Of a stretch of DNA of 64,000 bases, positions 18,936-29,942 are shown in pieces; the stretch's first letter is position 1, and each line of letters opens with the position of its first letter. Both the position numbers and the translations under genes were made by a program. The notes beneath the pieces were generated by a model. It was not told where the DNA came from. It searched no databases and saw only the letters and a list, made by a program, of their open reading frames with translations. Source of the DNA: Lysinibacillus pakistanensis (lineage in GTDB: Bacteria; Bacillota; Bacilli; Bacillales_A; Planococcaceae); NCBI GenBank assembly GCA_001312325.1, contig BBDJ01000013.1:1-64000 (forward strand). The letters run 5' to 3'.

Positions 18936-20358
18936 TTAAGAGATTCCTAAAGCGACAGCCGCAATTAATGCAATACAGGCAATAACAACCCAGCCAAGAA
19001 TCATCTTCCAAATAAATTTTATCCATTTTTCATAAGGAATACCCGCAACAGCCAAATATGCCATCAAGGCCGATGAAGTAGGAATAATTGAGTTTGTTAA
19101 TGAATCCCCATATTGGAATGCTAAAACAGCAACTTGGCGCTCTAAACCTAGTAAATCTGTAATTGGAATCATTATTGGCATTGTTGCTGCAGCTTGACCA
19201 CTACCTGATGAAATAAACAGGTTTAAGAGAGCTTGAATAAATAACATTCCGATTGCACTAATAGAATGTGGCAAATGACCAATCGTTTCCGATGCGGCAT
19301 AAACAATTGTATCAATAATTTTCCCTTGCTCAAGTACAACTGTAATGGCACGTGCAAAACCAACTATAAGCGCACCAAACGTAACAGCCTTAGCCCCATC
19401 AATAAAGGAATCAAAAATTGTTCCAGGTTTTAATCCCCCTAAAAGGCCTGCAATTAAGCCCATAATTAAAAAGGATGCCGTTAATTGAGTTAAAAACCAG
19501 CCCCAGTTAAAGACTCCATAAATATTAAAACCTATTCCACAAGCCATCGCAATGAACACTAATTTATGCTTTCCTGTTAAGGTTGGCATAGCAATTGTAG
19601 AAAGATTTGATTTTGCCCTCTGTTCAATATCATAGATAACACTTGCCTGCGGATTCTTTTTGACTTTAAAGGCGTAGCGCGATACATAGAAAATCGCAAA
19701 GCCTAATACAAACACATATACAACTGCACGGAAGCCAATCCCTGAAAATAAAGGTACATCAGCTAAAGATTGTGCAACCCCTACTGTAAATGGATTGAGC
19801 ATTCCTCCAAAGAAACCACTAGCAGCACCAAGCGTAATCATAGCTGTTCCTGTTACTGCATCAAACCCCATTGCACGGGCTATTGCTACCCCGATTGGCA
19901 CAAAAATAATTGTTTCTTCTGCCATCCCCATTGTGAAACCACCAACAGAGAATAAAATCATCGATAATGGAATAAGTAGTTTCTCTCTGCCCTCTAATGC
20001 TTTTACACCCTTATAAACACCTGCTTCTATCGCACCAGTAGCACGAATAATTCCAAACACACCACTTACTAGAAAAATATAAAATATAATCTGTGCTCCC
20101 TTTTCTAGCCCCATTGGAATAGCAGTAAACATTTCAAAAAAATGATACAGGTTCACTCTCAATATGATGGTAGCTTCCATCTACAACCAGCATTCGACCT
20201 TCCTTGTCCTCTACACGGTCAAATTCCCCTGCCGGAATAATATAGCTTAAAATACCTGCAAGAAAAATAATAGCAAAAATGATCGTATATGTATGAGGTA
20301 CCTTTAGCCAGCTTTTCTTTTTAGCCATTTGTTCATTTTCCATTTGTTCATTTTCCAT
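18936..20358 (-). CDS. YfcC/DcuC-family membrane carrier
   Basis: About 473 residues, roughly 12 hydrophobic segments. The start is the ATG at 20358 behind GGTGGAG. A 15-base direct repeat encodes MENEQMENEQM at the N-terminus. The family opening VPHTYTIIFAIIFLAGILSY follows, then the two half-repeats with GGMLNPFTVGVAQ and FISSGSGQAAATMPIMIP, the hairpin signatures of this fold. A 7-A run at 20136-20142 (6 expected) splits it. YfcC proteins resemble C4-dicarboxylate or basic amino-acid carriers; the substrate here is unknown. The regulator gene just upstream on the same strand probably controls it. Confidence 0.85.
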
Positions 20359-20512
20359 TTCTCCACCCACCCATCTTCAATAATTCAGACATTAGCGTTT
20401 TTTTCTATTTCATGGATACTCCTCCTCAAAAATTTTGTCGCTATATGTCGTTTAATTGAAAATAAATATACAATAGTTCAAATTTATTGTAAAGTATTAA
20501 TTTTCTATCATT

Positions 20513-21824
20513 TCATATCTCTAATAGATTTGTTGCTTTATATAGCTTTCGTGGACGCCCCTGATGATATGGATGCTCTTCACCTGATAATTCAAGATAA
20601 TTTCGCTCAACTAATCGATTAATCATTCGTTCTGCCGATCGACGAGAAAGATTTATATACGTTGCTAATTCTGTTGCAGAAAAAGGTCGATTTTTATTTA
20701 ACTTAATAAATTGCCTAATTAAATTTAAATTTTTAGCACTCATTTTTAATTTTTCAGCAACCTTTAAAATCTGCTGATTATTATTCGATAATGCAATTTT
20801 TTTTATTATTTTCAAATAATGGTCCATGAAGTCGGCTTTCTTCATCAACAAGGCACAAAACAGTGGAATGCTCGTCAAATTTTGTTGTAAAAAACAATGC
20901 TTGGGAGGAGTGTTTCTCAGCTTCATGTAATGAATATCCAAATCCTATTCCAATATGAAAAGTTGTTTCAAATTGTGCTTCAAACTGTCTCATTAATGAT
21001 GTTAAGTAGACCCTATCAATTGTTTCAATTACGCCTCTTGTAGAAAAAAATTAAGTAGGGCTCTTGAAGGGATTGAGCTACCCTTGCATGAAACATTTTT
21101 GATACTTTTTCAAGATTCTCCATCCACAATTGTTTATTAGAAATAGTAGAATTCTCTCTGCTACGAATTGATACAACAGCAATTTGTGATGAAATTAATA
21201 GGGTGTTTTTATAAGCATTAAGAGCTCTATTTACAGTTGAGATAAATGTCTGTTTCCGTTCAACCATATAGCTTGCTGGGACTCTTGCTTGTTTCAACGC
21301 TTCATAAACAGCATGTAAGCTAGTAAGTGCTAGCTCCGTTTTCCCTGCTTTATACAACTCCTTATGGAACATTATATAGTCATCAATTTGGAAGTGATTT
21401 ATTTTTTCGTTTTGATCATATACCAAGCGTAATCTATTACATGTAGCTTTGGAGGTTGTATATCCGATTCTATTAAAACTTGATTTAGAATATCTTTTTT
21501 AGGTAAATCAATTGATAGTTTAGATAATTCTACCTTCTGGTTATGTTGTATGGATAGCAATGATAGTGACAATGTTAATTCGTCAAACGAAATATAGGTT
21601 GCTTGAATCTTTTTAGCTTTAATCTTATCTATGCAGTAATGATAGGAAATCGAGCCAGCAAATAATAAAATGTCTGTCTGAGCTGCTGCCTCATCAATCA
21701 ATTCAACACTTTGCTCAGGTACTGTGTAAGGGAAATGAATAAATTGCACATGAGGAAATGCCGAAAAATGTTGTTTTATGTTATTCCAGAAAAATAATGA
21801 ACCAAGTACGGCTACTCTTTGCAT
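20513..21824 (-). CDS. Multidomain regulator: unknown sensor, GGDEF-like middle, C-terminal winged helix
   Basis: About 436 residues over four frame pieces that join at A/T runs near 21402, 21043 and 20797. The N-terminal 110 residues (MQRVAVLGSLFFWNNIKQH, TDILLFAGSISYHYCIDKIK) look like a small Rossmann-like sensor. The middle has FHIGIGFGYSLHEAEKHSSQAL, the degenerate GGDEF-like pattern seen in CdaR/PucR-type regulators, without a catalytic GGDEF loop. The C-terminus, SATELATYINLSRRSAERMINRL and RPRKLYKAT, is a winged helix. It lies about 155 bases upstream of the YfcC gene, same strand. The ligand is unknown. Confidence 0.65.
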
Positions 21825-21939
21825 TGTTTAACTTCCCCTTTCTAAATGACGAAACTTTTAGATAATTATATAGTAAAAATGACTCTACATCATAAAAAAA
21901 ACCTCCAGTCACATATTGTGAATTGAAGCCTCCACTTAC

Positions 21940-22155
21940 TTATTTTTTAACTGTTGCCAAGGTAACCCATACAATTTCCTCCATACGAATGAAGAAAGGC
22001 GTACGACTAATCTCTACAACGATATGGTCAGGTAATACTGAAGCTAATACACCTTGCTGAATATTTTTCTCGGTTTGTACTACAATAGCCTGACCAATCA
22101 ACATGTTAAGAGTTTCGTATAAATATGGATTTGATATGCTTCCCATCTTCGTCAT
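21940..22155 (-). CDS. DUF2642 family small protein (YuzF-like)
   Basis: Intact, 71 residues. NMLIGQAIVVQTEKNIQQGVL and DHIVVEISRTPFFIRMEEIVW give an Sm-like small beta-barrel pattern as in DUF2642 proteins of Bacilli, some of which are spore or coat related. It ends at a poor hairpin with T run near 21895-21935. No operon partner is evident. Function unknown. Confidence 0.75.
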   Translation of the reverse strand: MTKMGSISNPYLYETLNMLIGQAIVVQTEKNIQQGVLASVLPDHIVVEISRTPFFIRMEEIVWVTLATVKK

Positions 22156-22227
22156 CTTTAAGACACTTCCTTCCTACAAAACTAACCATACTTTATAGTG
22201 TATGAAGGAATCATAGGAAATGTACCA

Positions 22228-22669
22228 TTATTTTGACTCAAGAAGTATAGTAACTGGACCATCATTTGTAAGTGCAACGTCCATCATTGCACCAAATATA
22301 CCTGTCTCCACTTGTAAACCGTGTGAACGTAAGGCTTCATTAAAAGCCTGCCATAACGGCTGCGCAACTTCTGGTCTTGCTGCATTTGTAAAACTTGGTC
22401 GATTCCCCTTTTTTGCATCCCCATACAATGTAAATTGTGAGACGGATAATATAGCCCCTCCATGCTCTAAAATGGAGTGGTTCATTTTTCCATCAGTATC
22501 TTCCCAAAGGCGAAGATTAGCTATTTTTTTTGGCTAAATAGTCAACATCCTCTTGTGTATCCTCATGTGTTATTCCTACCAAAAGGACATAACCATTATC
22601 AATAGCGCCAGTTACTTTCCCGTCAACCGTAACAGTGGCCGCTTTACTACGTTGTAAAACTACTTTCAT
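22228..22669 (-). CDS. dtd: D-aminoacyl-tRNA deacylase
   Basis: About 146 residues. It starts [19 protein letters not shown], crosses an 8-T run (22524-22531, 7 expected), and continues [21 protein letters not shown], the catalytic SQFTL motif, and then [13 protein letters not shown], the cis-Pro GP motif. The enzyme removes D-amino acids, and glycine on tRNA-Ala, from mischarged tRNA. It follows relA by 59 bases, the conserved Bacillus order. Confidence 0.95.
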
Positions 22670-22728
22670 TCTTTAAAACCTCAATTCTACCGTCGTCCAT
22701 AAAGAAAGTTAATCCACCAAGGACTCTT

Positions 22729-24926
22729 TTAATTAATCACTCGTTGCACTGAATAAATATCTGGTGTTTGTTTAATACGCTCTACAACCTTATGCAAATG
22801 CGAAATATTTGAAATCGATATGGTTAAATGAATAGTTGCCATTTTTTTCACGATCAGCCCTGCCACTGACAGCTAAAATATTTGTTTTCGTTTCACTAAC
22901 AATTTGCATAATTTCATTTAATATGCCAGGTCGATCAAAGGCTGATACTTCAATATCAACTGGGTATTCTTTTTTCTCAGGAGTCAGCCCATTTTCCCAC
23001 TCAACCTCTATCAAACGTTCCTGCTCATCCTCTACTTGGATGTTAGGGCAGTCTGCACGATGTACCGAAACACCTCTACCTTTCGTAATAAAGCCGACAA
23101 TATCATCCCCAGGCACAGGTGTACAACAACGTGAAAGTCGAATAAGCATATTGTCAATACCTTTTACGATAACACCAGATTCTGTGCGTTTTTGTGGAAC
23201 ATGATTTTTCATTTTTTGTTCGATTTTCTCGAGTGCTTCTTCCTGTTCACGTTCCTTGCGGCGTTTTTCAGCTAGTCGATTAACAACTTGCTGTGCAGTT
23301 ATACCATTCACACCAACTGCTGCATATAAATCCTCTTCGTTTGTGTAGTTAAATTTATCACAAACACGCTTTAAATTTTCAGCTGACATGGTTTCCTTCA
23401 TGTCATAATCCTGTGCACGGATTTCCTTTTCAATCATCTCTTTGCCTTTGAGAATATTTTCTTCTCGAAGATGACGTTTGAAAAACTGTTTTATTTTATT
23501 TTTTTGCCTGTGAGGATTGTGCTATTTTAAGCCAATCTCGACTTGGGCCAAAAGATTGCTTAGAGGTTAAAATTTCAATAATGTCCCCCGTTTTTAACGG
23601 TGTATCAAGCGGCACCATTTTACCATTTATTTTCGCGCCAATTGTACGATTTCCGACCTCTGAATGCACACGGTATGCGAAGTCGATAGGTACAGAACCT
23701 GCTGGTAATTCAATAACATCTCCTTCAGGTGTGAATACATAAACCATATCAGAAAATAAATCAAATTTTAAAGATTCCATAAATTCCTCAGCATTTGAGG
23801 ATTCATTTTGAAATTCTAAAATTTCACGGAACCATGTTAATTTTTGATCAACATTTTGTTTTTCGGTATCAATCTTTTTACCTTCTTTATATGCAATGTG
23901 CAGCAATCCCGTACTCGGCAATCTTATGCATTTCCTTTGTACGAATTTGCACCTCTAATGGGTCACCATAAGGGCCAATTACTGTCGTATGCAGTGATTG
24001 ATAAAGATTTTGCTTAGGCATTGCAATATAATCCTTAAAGCGTCCAGGCATCGGCTTCCATAGCGTATGCACGATTCCTAGCACAGCATAGCAATCTTTA
24101 ATACTATCGACCAATACACGAATGGCTAATAAATCATAAATCTCATTAAATTGTTTTTTTTGCAACACCATTTTGCGATAGATGCTGTAGATATGTTTTG
24201 GACGACCATAAATATCTGCATCAATTTCGACCTCTGTAAGCTGTGATTTCATTTCAGCCATAACATTTTCTAAATAGGCTTCACGTTCATCGCGTTTTTT
24301 TCTTCATCAGACTAACAATGCGGTAATATTGCTGTGGATTTAAATAACGAAGAGCTGTATCTTCTAGCTCCCATTTAACTGTCGAAATTCCAAGACGATG
24401 CGCAAGTGGCGCAAAAATTTCAAGTGTTTCTTTAGAGATACGGCGTTGCTTTTCAGCAGGCAAATGCTTGAGCGTTCGCATATTGTGTAAACGGTCAGCC
24501 AGTTTAATTAAAATGACACGGATATCCTGTGCCATAGCAACAAACATTTTACGATGATTTTCTGCTTGTTGCGCTTCTTTTGATAAATATTTAATTTTCC
24601 CCAGCTTTGTCACGCCATCAACAAGCATTGCAACCTCTTCGCCGAATTCACGAACTAAATCGTCGCGCGTAAAATCTGTATCCTCGACAACATCATGTAA
24701 AAAACCAGCCGCAACTGTTTCAGGGTCCATTTGTAATTCAGCTAATATACCAGCTACTTGCACTGGGTGAATTATATACGGTTCACCTGAACTTCGGAAT
24801 TGCTCTATATGGGCATTCCTCGCTAATTCATATGCTTTTTTTCACGAATGCGACATTTTCATCATTCATGTAGGATTTGACTAACTCAAATACGTCCTCG
24901 GGAGTCAAAATTTGCTCTTTCGCCAT
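22729..24926 (-). CDS. relA: Bifunctional (p)ppGpp synthetase/hydrolase
   Basis: About 732 residues. The HD hydrolase domain has [15 protein letters not shown] and [14 protein letters not shown], so hydrolysis is intact. The synthetase domain has [26 protein letters not shown] and [14 protein letters not shown] ([17 protein letters not shown]), a zinc-finger-like [16 protein letters not shown] and a C-terminal ACT domain follow. Breaks occur at A/T runs near 24840, 24300, 23890, 23503 and 22845. The ATG at 24926 has AAGGTGG upstream. apt normally lies directly upstream; here a 4.5-kb module intervenes. Confidence 0.96.
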
Positions 24927-25078
24927 AACATGTCCACCTTGCTCGTCAAATTTTTCAGATTAGATATAAATTTAATTGTATAAAATATTGTAGCCTATTG
25001 TAAAGCGACTATGTCATTTTGTTTAGTTAATCTCGTGAACAATGTGAAAAATGGAAGAATTTTTCTTCATAATGAATA

Positions 25079-25124
25079 AAAAGACCCTCTGCGAATGTAA
25101 TAATTCGCAAAGAGTCTCTCTTTT
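25079..25124 (-). terminator. Terminator downstream of psuG
   Basis: GAGACTCTTTGCGAAT pairs with ATTCGCAGAGGGTC around a 6-base loop and is followed by T5 on the minus strand. Confidence 0.8.
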
Positions 25125-25135
25125 CGTATAATTAT

Positions 25136-26052
25136 TTAGCTTAATTTATTATACGCCATAGCAATTTTTGCTCCTACAACTGCATTATTTTTTTACTAAT
25201 GCAATGTTTGCATCAAGGCTTTTACCCTCTGTTAATTCTTTTACTTTTCCAAGTAAGAATGGCGTAACGTTTTTGCCTTGGATACCATTCTCCTCTGCTT
25301 CTATTAACGCTTTTTCAATGATTTCTGTAATGAATGCATGCTCAAGCGCCTCAGACTCTGGAATCGGATTTGCAATAACAGCTCCGCCTTTCAAGCCTAA
25401 TTGCCATTTTGCACGTAGCATCTCTGCCACTTCCTCTGGGGTTTCTAGTTTAAAGTTAACATCGAAACCACTTTGACGAGTATAGAACGCAGGCACTTCA
25501 TCTGTGCCAAATCCAACGACAGGTACACCCTTAGTTTCAAGATATTCTAATGTTAAACCAATATCTAAAATTGATTTAGCACCAGCACAAATTACTGCCA
25601 CATTTGTTTGTGCCAGTTCTTCTAAATCCGCTGAGATGTCCATCGTTGTTTCAGCGCCTCGATGAACACCACCGATACCGCCTGTTACGAAAATTTCAAT
25701 GCCCGCAAGTTCAGCACAAATCATTGTCGCTGCTACAGTTGTCGCACCTAATTTTTTTTGTTGCCAATAAATAGCCTAAGTCACGACGTGAAGTTTTTGC
25801 TACTCCTTGCGCATTACCGAACATTTCAAGTTCTTCATCTGATAAACCGATTTTAATTTTCCCATCAATTAAAGCAATCGTTGCTGGAACTGCACCATTG
25901 TCACGGATAATTTGCTCTACTTCACGCGCAGTTTGTACGTTTTGAGGATATGGCATACCGTGAGAGATAATTGTTGATTCTAATGCTACGATTGGTAAAC
26001 CTTTTGCTTGCCCTGCTTTTACTTCCTCTGATAATACGATGAATTCTTTCAT
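25136..26052 (-). CDS. psuG: Pseudouridine-5'-phosphate glycosidase
   Basis: About 305 residues. It begins [18 protein letters not shown] and then has [18 protein letters not shown], the PsuG signature, [12 protein letters not shown] and [20 protein letters not shown]. Breaks at T runs near 25750 and 25187 each resolve with one base; the tail then reads [15 protein letters not shown] and stops at 25136. The enzyme splits pseudouridine-5'-phosphate into ribose-5-phosphate and uracil. It starts at 26052 behind GGAGG, overlapping the 3' end of psuK, so the two are translationally linked. Confidence 0.95.
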
Positions 26053-26056
26053 GTTG

Positions 26057-27148
26057 TTATTCCTCCATTTCACTTTTTAACAAATCTACAGATAATTCAG
26101 GTCTTACTGTGTATGGGGATGCCAGTGTGTTTTTAGCATTTGTTAAACCGGCATCAATGCTTGTCGCGAAGGATTGTCCAGTAAGCCAGCTATGAATCAC
26201 TGCACTGACAAAGGCGTCTCCTGCCCCTGTTACATCTTCAATCTTATCTATAATCTTAGCCTTAAAATGACTAGGCTTAATCGAAGTTGATGCTGCAAAA
26301 ACACCCTTGCTTCCTGCTGTAATAATGACATGCTCAGCACCTAACTGAAGTAGTTGCTGTAATGCTTTTTCATAATCGGCAGCGCTTTCAATTGCATGCC
26401 CTACAATTGTTTCCGCTTCGTCCGTGTTACAAATAAACCAAGTAACCCCTTGCAATGTATCAGGTAGTCGATTCATTTTAGGGGAAGATACAGGCACAAT
26501 GACTAACGGAATTTCACGGGCAATTGCCATCTGTTGAATATAGGCTACTGTTTCCTTTGGGCAGTTTAAATCCAAAATATAGCATCCAGCATTGACAAGC
26601 ATTGCCTCGTGCTTCTTTAACAAGCTCGGCAATAACAGATCATATACTTCCATGTTTGCAACAGCCAGTGCTAGCTCTCCCTGCTCATCCATTATTGCAG
26701 TATAAGAGCCAGTTGAAGCATCTGGTAATTGCTCAACATAACGTAAATTCATAAAGGACTCAGAAGCCTCATGGATAACTTGCCAATCAGCATCCTTGCC
26801 AGCCGTTGTTAGTAATGTTACCTGATGATTTAGCCTACCTAGATTCTCAGCAATGTTTCGCCCAACACCACCCACACTAAATGAAGAGCTTGCAGGATTG
26901 GAAGTACCAAACTGGACGTTCCCCTTCACGTGAAATTTACGATCTAGATTTGCGCCACCGATACAAATAATTTCATTTTCCTCGGGTAAAATATACGCAC
27001 GTCCTACTATTTTTCCTTGCTTCGTTAAGCTCGACACTAAGTTGGCTAGGACTGGACGAGATAGATTCATCTTATCCGCCATCTCTTGCTGAGACATAAA
27101 CGGATTTTGACGAATTAATGCCAGTACCGCCTGTTCTCTTTCATTCAT
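26057..27148 (-). CDS. psuK: Pseudouridine kinase with N-terminal helix-turn-helix
   Basis: Intact, 363 residues. The first 55 residues are a winged-helix segment ([20 protein letters not shown]), then a PfkB/ribokinase fold with [36 protein letters not shown] and the catalytic [16 protein letters not shown]. This layout matches YeiI/PsuK-type kinases. It phosphorylates pseudouridine for PsuG. An HTH fused to the kinase may allow autoregulation, which is a guess. Confidence 0.9.
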   Translation of the reverse strand: MNEREQAVLALIRQNPFMSQQEMADKMNLSRPVLANLVSSLTKQGKIVGRAYILPEENEIICIGGANLDRKFHVKGNVQFGTSNPASSSFSVGGVGRNIAENLGRLNHQVTLLTTAGKDADWQVIHEASESFMNLRYVEQLPDASTGSYTAIMDEQGELALAVANMEVYDLLLPSLLKKHEAMLVNAGCYILDLNCPKETVAYIQQMAIAREIPLVIVPVSSPKMNRLPDTLQGVTWFICNTDEAETIVGHAIESAADYEKALQQLLQLGAEHVIITAGSKGVFAASTSIKPSHFKAKIIDKIEDVTGAGDAFVSAVIHSWLTGQSFATSIDAGLTNAKNTLASPYTVRPELSVDLLKSEMEE

Positions 27149-27248
27149 AGCATCACCTTTTATTATATTTGTTTACATTATAAACTTTTGTTTGTTATAA
27201 GTCAAAAAAAATGAAATCAATAAAATCATTGAGTTCATTTTTTCAATA

Positions 27249-28512
27249 TTATTCAGGTTGAGCTTGCCTTTGTGGCTGTTTTTTTTACCATAATAACAAA
27301 TAAGCTTGCTAAAGCACAGAAAACACCTGCCAGGAAAAAAGCCCATGTATAAGAATTGAAAAACTTATAAATAAGCCCTCCACCATAAGCAGCTAGAGCA
27401 GCACCTGCCTGGTGTGATGCAAAAATCCATCCATAAATAACACCACTTTTATTCGTCCCAAAAGTTTTTCTAGCAATACTAATGGTAGGAGGTACAGTGG
27501 CAATCCAATCTAATCCATAAAAAAATTGTAAAGATTGCTAGTAAGGGAAGTGAACCTTGTGCTAATGCGTAAGGAAGCAATAGCAAGGACATCCCTCTTA
27601 AAAGATAGTACCAAAACAATAACCATCGATTATCAAAACGATCCGATAACCACCCTGACAAAGTAGTACCAACGAGATTAAATATGCCCATAAAGGAAAG
27701 AAGCGATGCAGCAGTAACTAATGGTACACCAAAGCTAATACAATAGGATACAAAATGAGTGCCGACTAATCCATTTGTTGAAAGACCACAAATAAAAAAA
27801 ACTTCCCGCTAATAGCCAAAATTCTTTAACCTTTATGGCCTCAAATAGTCCACTAAAAGCTATAGTAATTGGATTTTTTTTATGAGGCTCTTGAGATATT
27901 TCTAGCTCTTCTTCCTGTCCATAAGGTAGTATCCCAATATCTTGTGGTTTGTTTTTTTATAAATAGCAAAATGATGATAAACATAAGCGTACTAAGTAGA
28001 AGAATTAAGCCAATCGCATGTCTCCAAGAAAATTGCTCAATGATAATAGCTAGTACAGGCAGTAAAATTAATTGCCCTGTTGCTGTACTTGATGTTAAAA
28101 TTCCCACCGCTAGCCCTCTTCTTTTTACAAACCAATGATTGGCGACATAGGGACTTAACACTGTTAAAAAGAGGCTGGCTCCTAAGCCAATAATCCCTCC
28201 CCAAATAATGACTAATTGCCATGGTTGGCTCATAAAAAGTGTAAGGATCAAGCCTGTTACAAGGGTCGCCATTGCCCCTAGCATCATCTTCTTCAAACCT
28301 GCTACTTCAAGTAATGCTGCCATAAATGGTCCAGAAAACCCATATAAAAACAAACTAACTGCAAAGGCTAGTGCAATTAAGGATCTGTCCCAATTAAATT
28401 CCTTTTCAAATGAATTGATAAAAACGCCTGATGATGACATTGTAATACCAGCTACGATGATTGAGAAAAATGCGATTATAAGAATTAACCAACTATAATG
28501 AATACGCTTCAT
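27249..28512 (-). CDS. Major facilitator superfamily transporter
   Basis: About 420 residues with 12 predicted membrane helices split evenly around a charged loop (GQEEELEISQEPHKKNP). It opens MKRIHYSWLILIIAFFSII, like oxalate/monocarboxylate-type carriers, and GASLFLTVLSPYVANHWF and SGWLSDRFDNRWLLF are MFS loop motifs. Breaks occur at runs near 27955, 27795 and 27525. The end is either 27253 or, if an 8-T run is really 7, 27249 with tail QAQPE. It is transcribed away from a MarR gene with shared operators and next to psuKG, so nucleoside or a metabolite efflux are both possible. Confidence 0.85.
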
Positions 28513-28548
28513 CCTAACACCTTCATTTCCTGAAAGATTTTCAAGTTA

Positions 28549-28597
28549 AACATGTATATACATGTTTTTGTTTGTATTATATGTATATACATATATA
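28549..28597. promoter_or_regulatory. Twin MarR-type palindromes between the MFS and marR genes
   Basis: ACATGTATATACATGT (28550-28565) and ATATGTATATACATAT (28579-28594) are perfect palindromes with the same core ATGTATATACAT, centres 29 bases apart. They sit in the divergent region of an MFS gene and a MarR gene, the classic arrangement for autoregulated control. Confidence 0.75.
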
Positions 28598-28690
28598 ATG
28601 ATAGTAAGGGCAATTCTTGCTGTCAAGCAGTATTTCTCATCTGATAGGTGTATACTGAAGCTATCTGAATCCATAAAGGGGAACTGAACA

Positions 28691-29149
28691 ATGGAGAATA
28701 ATCTGAAGACAATAGATTATACGCAGATATGTGTTTGCGCAAACCTTAGAAAAAAAACAAGAGTAGTGACACAATTATATGATAGGTTGCTACAGCCAAC
28801 AGGTCTAAAGGTCACACAATATTCAATGCTTGCCAATATCGCTCATCAACAAACCGTTTCGATAAGTCGATTAGGCGAAATTCTGCAACTTGACCAAACC
28901 ACCGTAACACGGAATATAAATATATTAAAGCAAAGTGGCTATGTTGAATTAACAAAAAATCCACAAGATGCTCGTACAAAAATTATTTCATTAACAGATC
29001 AGGGAAAGGAAAAACTAAATGAAGCCACCCCTATTTGGCAGACTATTCAAGAAAGGATTATTGCTGATATCGGCATTGATCAATATGCAAATTTCTATGA
29101 CACATTAAGGACCATCCAAAAAATCATTCGCTCTTACGATGAAGCATAG
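28691..29149 (+). CDS. MarR-family transcriptional regulator
   Basis: Intact, 152 residues. The winged helix is clear: VSISRLGEILQLDQTTVTRNI and the wing LTKNPQDARTKIISLTDQGKEKL. An N-terminal CVCANLRKKTR has two cysteines (residues 11 and 13) that could make it redox or thiol sensing, as in OhrR-like MarR proteins. It is divergent from the MFS gene with two operators between, so it most likely represses both. Confidence 0.88.
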   Translation: MENNLKTIDYTQICVCANLRKKTRVVTQLYDRLLQPTGLKVTQYSMLANIAHQQTVSISRLGEILQLDQTTVTRNINILKQSGYVELTKNPQDARTKIISLTDQGKEKLNEATPIWQTIQERIIADIGIDQYANFYDTLRTIQKIIRSYDEA

Positions 29150-29194
29150 TTTTCAGGAGGTTGGTAACTATATTGTGGAGTACCTATGGACAAT

Positions 29195-29326
29195 CCGAGC
29201 GGTTTTCACGCACACCTGAGCGGAACTACTGGCTACCCGAGCGGTTTTCTTGCTAACCCGAGCAATGTTTTCGTTGACCCGAGCGAATCAACAGGCGAAC
29301 TGAGCAGCTTTTGGCCCACCTGAGCA
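29195..29326. repeat. Iteron-like noncoding array, seven cores at 21-bp spacing
   Basis: The hexamer CYGAGC occurs at 29195, 29216, 29237, 29258, 29279, 29300 and 29320: five consecutive 21-bp steps and a last step of 20. On the minus strand the core reads GCTCGGGT or GCTCAGGT, separated by 13 variable bases. Three of the spacers carry GGTTTTC. No frame gives a convincing repeat protein. A 21-bp period puts all cores on the same helix face. Confidence 0.8.
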
Positions 29327-29355
29327 ATTTTTTTTAGTCGGTCAAAAATCCATCC

Positions 29356-29386
29356 AAAAAAGCGCCATAATCATTTGGCGCTTTTC
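29356..29386 (-). terminator. Terminator of apt
   Basis: AGCGCCA and TGGCGCT form the stem, with A and T runs on either side, 12 bases past the apt stop. Confidence 0.8.
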
Positions 29387-29397
29387 CTTTGTCTGTA

Positions 29398-29909
29398 TTA
29401 ATATTCAATAAGTGTTTTCACATTTAAATCGCCAAGTTTTGCACGGCCGTTTAGCTCTGTTAATTCGATTAGGAAGCACAGCCAACAACCTGACCACCCA
29501 ATTGTTCCACTAAACGAACTGTTGCTTCAACAGTACCGCCAGTTGCAAGTAAATCATCACAAATTAAGACCTTTTGACCTGGTTTAATGGCATCTTTATG
29601 CATAGTTAATGTATCTTTTCCGTATTCAAGACCATAATCAGCACTTACCACTTCACGGGGTAATTTTCCTGGTTTACGAACAGGGGCAAAGCCAATTTCA
29701 AGGGCATAAGCAACTGGACACCCAATAATAAAACCACGAGCCTCTGGACCCACTATAATTTCTGCGCCTAACTCTTTCGCATACGTGACAATTTGATCTG
29801 TTGCATATTTGTATGCTGGACCATTATCCATAATTGTTGTGATATCCTTGAAGCTAATGCCCTCTTTTGGCCAGTTCTCAACCGTTGTTACATATTGCTT
29901 TAAATCCAT
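29398..29909 (-). CDS. apt: Adenine phosphoribosyltransferase
   Basis: About 170 residues. [20 protein letters not shown] opens it. The PRPP loop [17 protein letters not shown] is near residue 120, and [15 protein letters not shown] is the family signature. A base missing near 29473 (TTT read as TT) gives an early stop; the corrected tail ends LNVKTLIEY at 29398. It salvages adenine to AMP with PRPP. It lies 33 bases after recJ, as in Bacillus. Confidence 0.96.
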
Positions 29910-29942
29910 TTTATTGCTCCTCCTACGAACCTTTTTCGTCTA

